In this document: piece by piece, positions 54,604-57,235 of the stretch
Layout of the letters: each line of letters opens with the position of its first letter
Position numbering within the stretch: the first letter of the stretch is position 1
DNA from: Flavobacteriales bacterium
GTDB lineage: Bacteria; Bacteroidota; Bacteroidia; Flavobacteriales_F; PHOS-HE28
Length of the DNA: 57,235 bases
Direction: 5' to 3'
NCBI GenBank assembly: GCA_018057455.1
Contig: JAGPDT010000004.1
Coordinates: 1-57,235, forward strand
Program-made: the position numbers and the translations under genes
The notes under the pieces: generated by a model
What the model saw: only the letters and a program-made list of their open reading frames with translations
Database searches by the model: none
Told to the model about the DNA's origin: nothing

Positions 54604-54604
54604 A

Positions 54605-55522
54605 ATGATCGACATCACCCACAAGCCCACCACGCTCCGCGAAGCCATCGCCGAAGCCACCGTGTCCGTGAGCAAGGCGGAGACGATAGCCGCCGTGAAG
54701 GAGCGCCGCGTGCCCAAGGGCGATGTGCTGGAAGCCGCGCGCATCGCGGGCCTCTTCGGCATCAAGCGCACCGCCGACATGATCCCCGATTGCCATCCCT
54801 TGCCGGTGGAGCACGCCGAGGTTTCCTGCGAAGTGCAGGCCATGGCCATCGTGGTCACCGTGAAGGTGCGCACCATCTACCGCACCGGCGTGGAGGTGGA
54901 AGCGATGCACGGCGCCAGCGTGGCCGCGCTCACCATCTACGACATGCTCAAGCCGATCGACAAGGGCATCACCATCGATCGCATCCGCCTGGTGCAGAAG
55001 AAGGGCGGCAAGAGCGATTGGAAGGATGCCTTCGATAAAGCGCCACGCGCCGGCGTGCTCGTGATCAGCGACAGCGTTTCAGCAGGAAAGAAAGAGGACA
55101 AGGCCGGCGCAGCGATCGCGGAACGGCTGAAGGGGATCGGTGTGGAGATCGCCGCGCAAGCCTTGGTGCCGGATGAACCGGAACAGATCGCCATGCAAGT
55201 GAACGCATGGGCCACACAGGGCATCGATCTCATCCTCACCACCGGAGGCACCGGCCTTTCACCGCGCGACCGGACCCCGGAAGCCATCGCGCCCCTCCTC
55301 GACCGCGAGGTGCCCGGCATCATGGAGGCCGCACGCAGTTATGGACAAGCGCGCGTGCCGTTGGCGATGATGAGCCGTGGCATTGCCGGCATGATCGGAC
55401 GCACGCTGGTGATCACCTTGCCGGGATCCACACGCGGAGCGCAAGAGACGATGGATGCGCTTTTCCCGTTCGTGCTGCATGTGGTGAAGGTGCAGGAGCA
55501 TGCGTACCGGCACGGGCAGTGA
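54605..55522 (+). CDS. Bifunctional MoaC-MogA/MoaB fusion (cyclic pyranopterin monophosphate synthase / molybdopterin adenylyltransferase)
   Basis: A 305-residue fusion. N-terminal MoaC (about 1-150): [61 protein letters not shown] and [14 protein letters not shown]-terminal MogA/MoaB domain (about 155-305): [40 protein letters not shown] and [15 protein letters not shown]. It forms cPMP with MoaA and adenylates molybdopterin before MoeA acts. MoaA, the radical SAM partner, is not encoded in this operon. The ATG at 54605 lies just after a 49-bp heptamer repeat. Confidence 0.92.
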   Translation: MIDITHKPTTLREAIAEATVSVSKAETIAAVKERRVPKGDVLEAARIAGLFGIKRTADMIPDCHPLPVEHAEVSCEVQAMAIVVTVKVRTIYRTGVEVEAMHGASVAALTIYDMLKPIDKGITIDRIRLVQKKGGKSDWKDAFDKAPRAGVLVISDSVSAGKKEDKAGAAIAERLKGIGVEIAAQALVPDEPEQIAMQVNAWATQGIDLILTTGGTGLSPRDRTPEAIAPLLDREVPGIMEAARSYGQARVPLAMMSRGIAGMIGRTLVITLPGSTRGAQETMDALFPFVLHVVKVQEHAYRHGQ

Positions 55523-55554
55523 GCCGCCAGTGGCTACTCCAGGTCAAAAGAGCA

Positions 55555-56802
55555 CTACGGCATCACCACCACGCCCGATCCAAAAGCTCCGTCCCGCGTG
55601 TGAAAACGCCAAAGCACCACCGTGCCGGAAGGAACGGGAATACGATCCCGCCCACCTGCACCGATCATGTTCGTGGCCAACCTGCGCCCCTGCACATCAA
55701 ACAGTTCCAGGTTTCCAGCACTGCCCGCGTTGACCACCACAAGCCCTTGTGCATCGCGGGTGACTGACACCAGGGGCTTGCCCATTTCCGCGATCCCCGC
55801 CGTGGTCACGTTCACTTCAAACGTGCTGGTGTCCGTGCGGCCGCAGTCATCCAGCGCCACGTAGGTCACGGGGTAAGTGCCATTGGAAACGTAGCTGTGT
55901 GTGAACGCGCCTTCATCGGAAGTGCTTCCATCACCGAGGTCCCAGAAATGCGCGGTAGCGCCGGTGGAGTTTTGTGTGAACTGCACTTGCCCGCCGCCCA
56001 GGTCCGTATGCGCAGGCAGGGCAACCGGATCGTTGATGCCGATGTTCCACGTGGTGAGGCTGTCCAGCACCACGGAGGAGGCAATCTGTTGCACCGTGGT
56101 GGCCGTAGCCGCATCCAAGGAGGAAGTATAGGTTGCGCCCACCGTGGAGCTCCGGAAGAAGGTGCTGTACAGGGTGCTGGCAACGAGATAGCTGCCCGCC
56201 ACGCTGGGGTGGCTGCCGTCCGAGCTGTACAAATTGATCGCCGGGTATTCCGCGCGCACCCGTTTCCAGGCCATGCCCGCCGGCGCGCACTCCGCGCTGT
56301 TGTCGGCGGCCATCTGCAAATAGCTCAAGCGCAGTTGCTGTTGCATGCCTTCGTACGTACATACCGGCGGCCATGAGGCACAGTTCTGGGCATCGCCGTT
56401 CTCCCGGCCCCAGGTCATGTAGAACACGGCTTCCGCGCAGGGCGAATGCGCACGGATACTGTCCACCAGGGCTTGCGCATAAGGCAGGCAATCCGTGGCC
56501 ACTTGGCCGGGCGGGAAGGAAGGCAGTTGGCTCTGTTCCTGCAACACCACGAAGTCCCAGTTGCCTTGGTCGATCAGGCTCTGCGTGGTAGCATTGGTGG
56601 TGTGTCCTTGGAAGGTCATTCCGCCGGGCGAAGAACTGGCCTCCACCAACGTATCGCCCAGGGAAAGTGCGAGTTGGCGCGTCATGTCCGGCAGGTCGTT
56701 CACGCCGGTATAGCTGTTGCCGATGAAGAGCACCCGCGTGGTTTGGGCTGCAAGCGACTGGAAAAGGCCAATGGCGAAAAGAATGGATAGAATGCGGTTC
56801 AT
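55555..56802 (-). CDS. Secreted SGNH/GDSL-type hydrolase with PKD and sorting-like C-terminal domain
   Basis: A 415-residue exported protein. Signal peptide MNRILSILFAIGLFQSLAAQ; hydrolase domain (about 22-260) with VLFIGNSYTGVNDLP (block I Ser as in GNSYT), WDFVVLQEQSQLPSFP, FYMTWGRENGD, and SSDGSHPSVAGSYLVASTLY (the Asp-x-x-His pair). Then a PKD domain (HFWDLGDGSTSDEGAFTHSYVSNGTYPVTYVA) and a C-terminal module with NLELFDVQGRRLATNMIG, which is sorting-domain-like. The substrate could be an ester or an acetylated glycan. The upstream in-frame extension to 56988 is rejected because it lacks family similarity. Convergent with the molybdenum cofactor operon. Confidence 0.82.
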   Translation of the reverse strand: MNRILSILFAIGLFQSLAAQTTRVLFIGNSYTGVNDLPDMTRQLALSLGDTLVEASSSPGGMTFQGHTTNATTQSLIDQGNWDFVVLQEQSQLPSFPPGQVATDCLPYAQALVDSIRAHSPCAEAVFYMTWGRENGDAQNCASWPPVCTYEGMQQQLRLSYLQMAADNSAECAPAGMAWKRVRAEYPAINLYSSDGSHPSVAGSYLVASTLYSTFFRSSTVGATYTSSLDAATATTVQQIASSVVLDSLTTWNIGINDPVALPAHTDLGGGQVQFTQNSTGATAHFWDLGDGSTSDEGAFTHSYVSNGTYPVTYVALDDCGRTDTSTFEVNVTTAGIAEMGKPLVSVTRDAQGLVVVNAGSAGNLELFDVQGRRLATNMIGAGGRDRIPVPSGTVVLWRFHTRDGAFGSGVVVMP

Positions 56803-56904
56803 GCAGGGGATAGTAGGGATATGGTCTAAGGCGGTTGGAGCTTGCAGAGCCATCCTGTGGATCGAAGCCACTGACGGAACTGGGTAAGGGTGCGTTGCCC
56901 GGAG

Positions 56905-57010
56905 GAAAGGGATGTGAGGGAGGTGAGGTAGGAAATGGAAGTAAACGGGTAAGGGGTGTGGCGCCTCCGTGACCTCCCTCACCTCCATAACCTCATTACT
57001 TCCTCACCTC
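56905..57010. repeat. Purine/pyrimidine-biased, 9-bp-periodic intergenic sequence
   Basis: The left half is GAGG/GTGAGG-rich (56915-56937) and the right half TGACCTCCC, TCACCTCCA, TAACCTCAT with CCTCACCTC (56970-57009); the two halves can pair imperfectly. It lies between the SGNH hydrolase gene and the gene at 57047. Confidence 0.55.
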
Positions 57011-57046
57011 TTCGCGTTCTTTGCAGCTCCAATTCAAGGGTCAGCA

Positions 57047-57235
57047 ATGGTAAACGCCAAGGAAGGCATGGTGGAGGAGTTCGTGCTCCATCGCATCGGT
57101 ACGGACGCGGAGACCAGCGTCTTCAGCGATTTCAGCGCCGTGATCAAAGGCGAGGAGGAGCAGCAGTTCCTGCGCAAGCTCTTCCTGCGGCCCTTCGCCA
57201 ACATGGCCTTCACCTCGGAGTTTGCCTCGGACGGA
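57047..57235 (+). CDS. Partial nucleoid-associated protein (37-kDa NdpA-like), 5' end
   Basis: Open from the ATG at 57047 to the window edge (63 codons). The product has VEEFVLHRIGTDAETSVFSDFSAVIKGEEEQQFLRKLFLRPFANMAF, which resembles the start of Bacteroidota nucleoid-associated proteins (HRIGN... then a short leucine-rich helix and a Y/F-FLSPF-like segment). The rest is outside the window, so the assignment is tentative. A -7-like TTCTTTGC lies about 25 bp upstream. Confidence 0.5.
   Translation, partial: MVNAKEGMVEEFVLHRIGTDAETSVFSDFSAVIKGEEEQQFLRKLFLRPFANMAFTSEFASDG

Overview
The window looks like a chromosome segment of a GC-rich member of the Bacteroidota, most likely an uncultured Flavobacteriales-type organism. 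The evidence is several type IX secretion (T9SS) cargo proteins, a PorP/SprF outer-membrane protein, a MurF-alanine racemase fusion, the DUF4271-hemD neighbourhood, and -7 promoter boxes of the TAnnTTTG type. No rRNA, tRNA or CRISPR array was seen.

Layout. 1-1142: 3' part of a secreted protein, then lipB. 1356-18522: a giant 5,388-residue surface protein built from 53 repeats of about 88 residues, followed by its PorP/SprF partner. 18523-22304: intergenic palindromes, a flavoprotein, a small outer-membrane protein and glutaryl-CoA dehydrogenase. 22374-29569: DUF4271, hemD, rnpA, yidD and an S41 protease on the plus strand, then an O-antigen ligase facing two glycosyltransferases. 29610-38976: a secreted subtilase with an altered active site, the murF-alr fusion, tdk, a conserved unknown, an M28 peptidase, rsmI and a small secreted protein. 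39000-45060: a rearranged block holding two T9SS cargo genes that share an exact 163-bp 3' end, an octamer repeat in front of one of them, an IS5-type transposase, and an exact 128-bp duplication of the 5' end of an oxidoreductase gene. 45964-50365: a small acidic protein, a DAHP synthase-chorismate mutase fusion and a large VCBS/ASPIC secreted protein. 50535-55522: a molybdenum cofactor operon (ThiF-like, TauE, moeA, mobA, moaD, moaE, moaC-mogA fusion). 55555-57235: a secreted SGNH hydrolase and the 5' end of a likely nucleoid-associated protein.

Two themes stand out. The first is surface variability: the long array has 33 consecutive units of exactly 264 bp, with a three-unit (792-bp) higher-order period in its first part, and a second surface gene appears to be gated by an 8-bp contingency repeat inside a segment carrying recombined T9SS sorting modules and an IS. 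The second is start-site architecture: many genes have a -7 box only 4-8 nt before the chosen start codon, which suggests leaderless or near-leaderless mRNAs and fixes several starts.

Start codons were chosen by family length, signal peptides, -7 boxes and ATGA overlaps. All functions are inferred from motifs read by eye; no database search was run.
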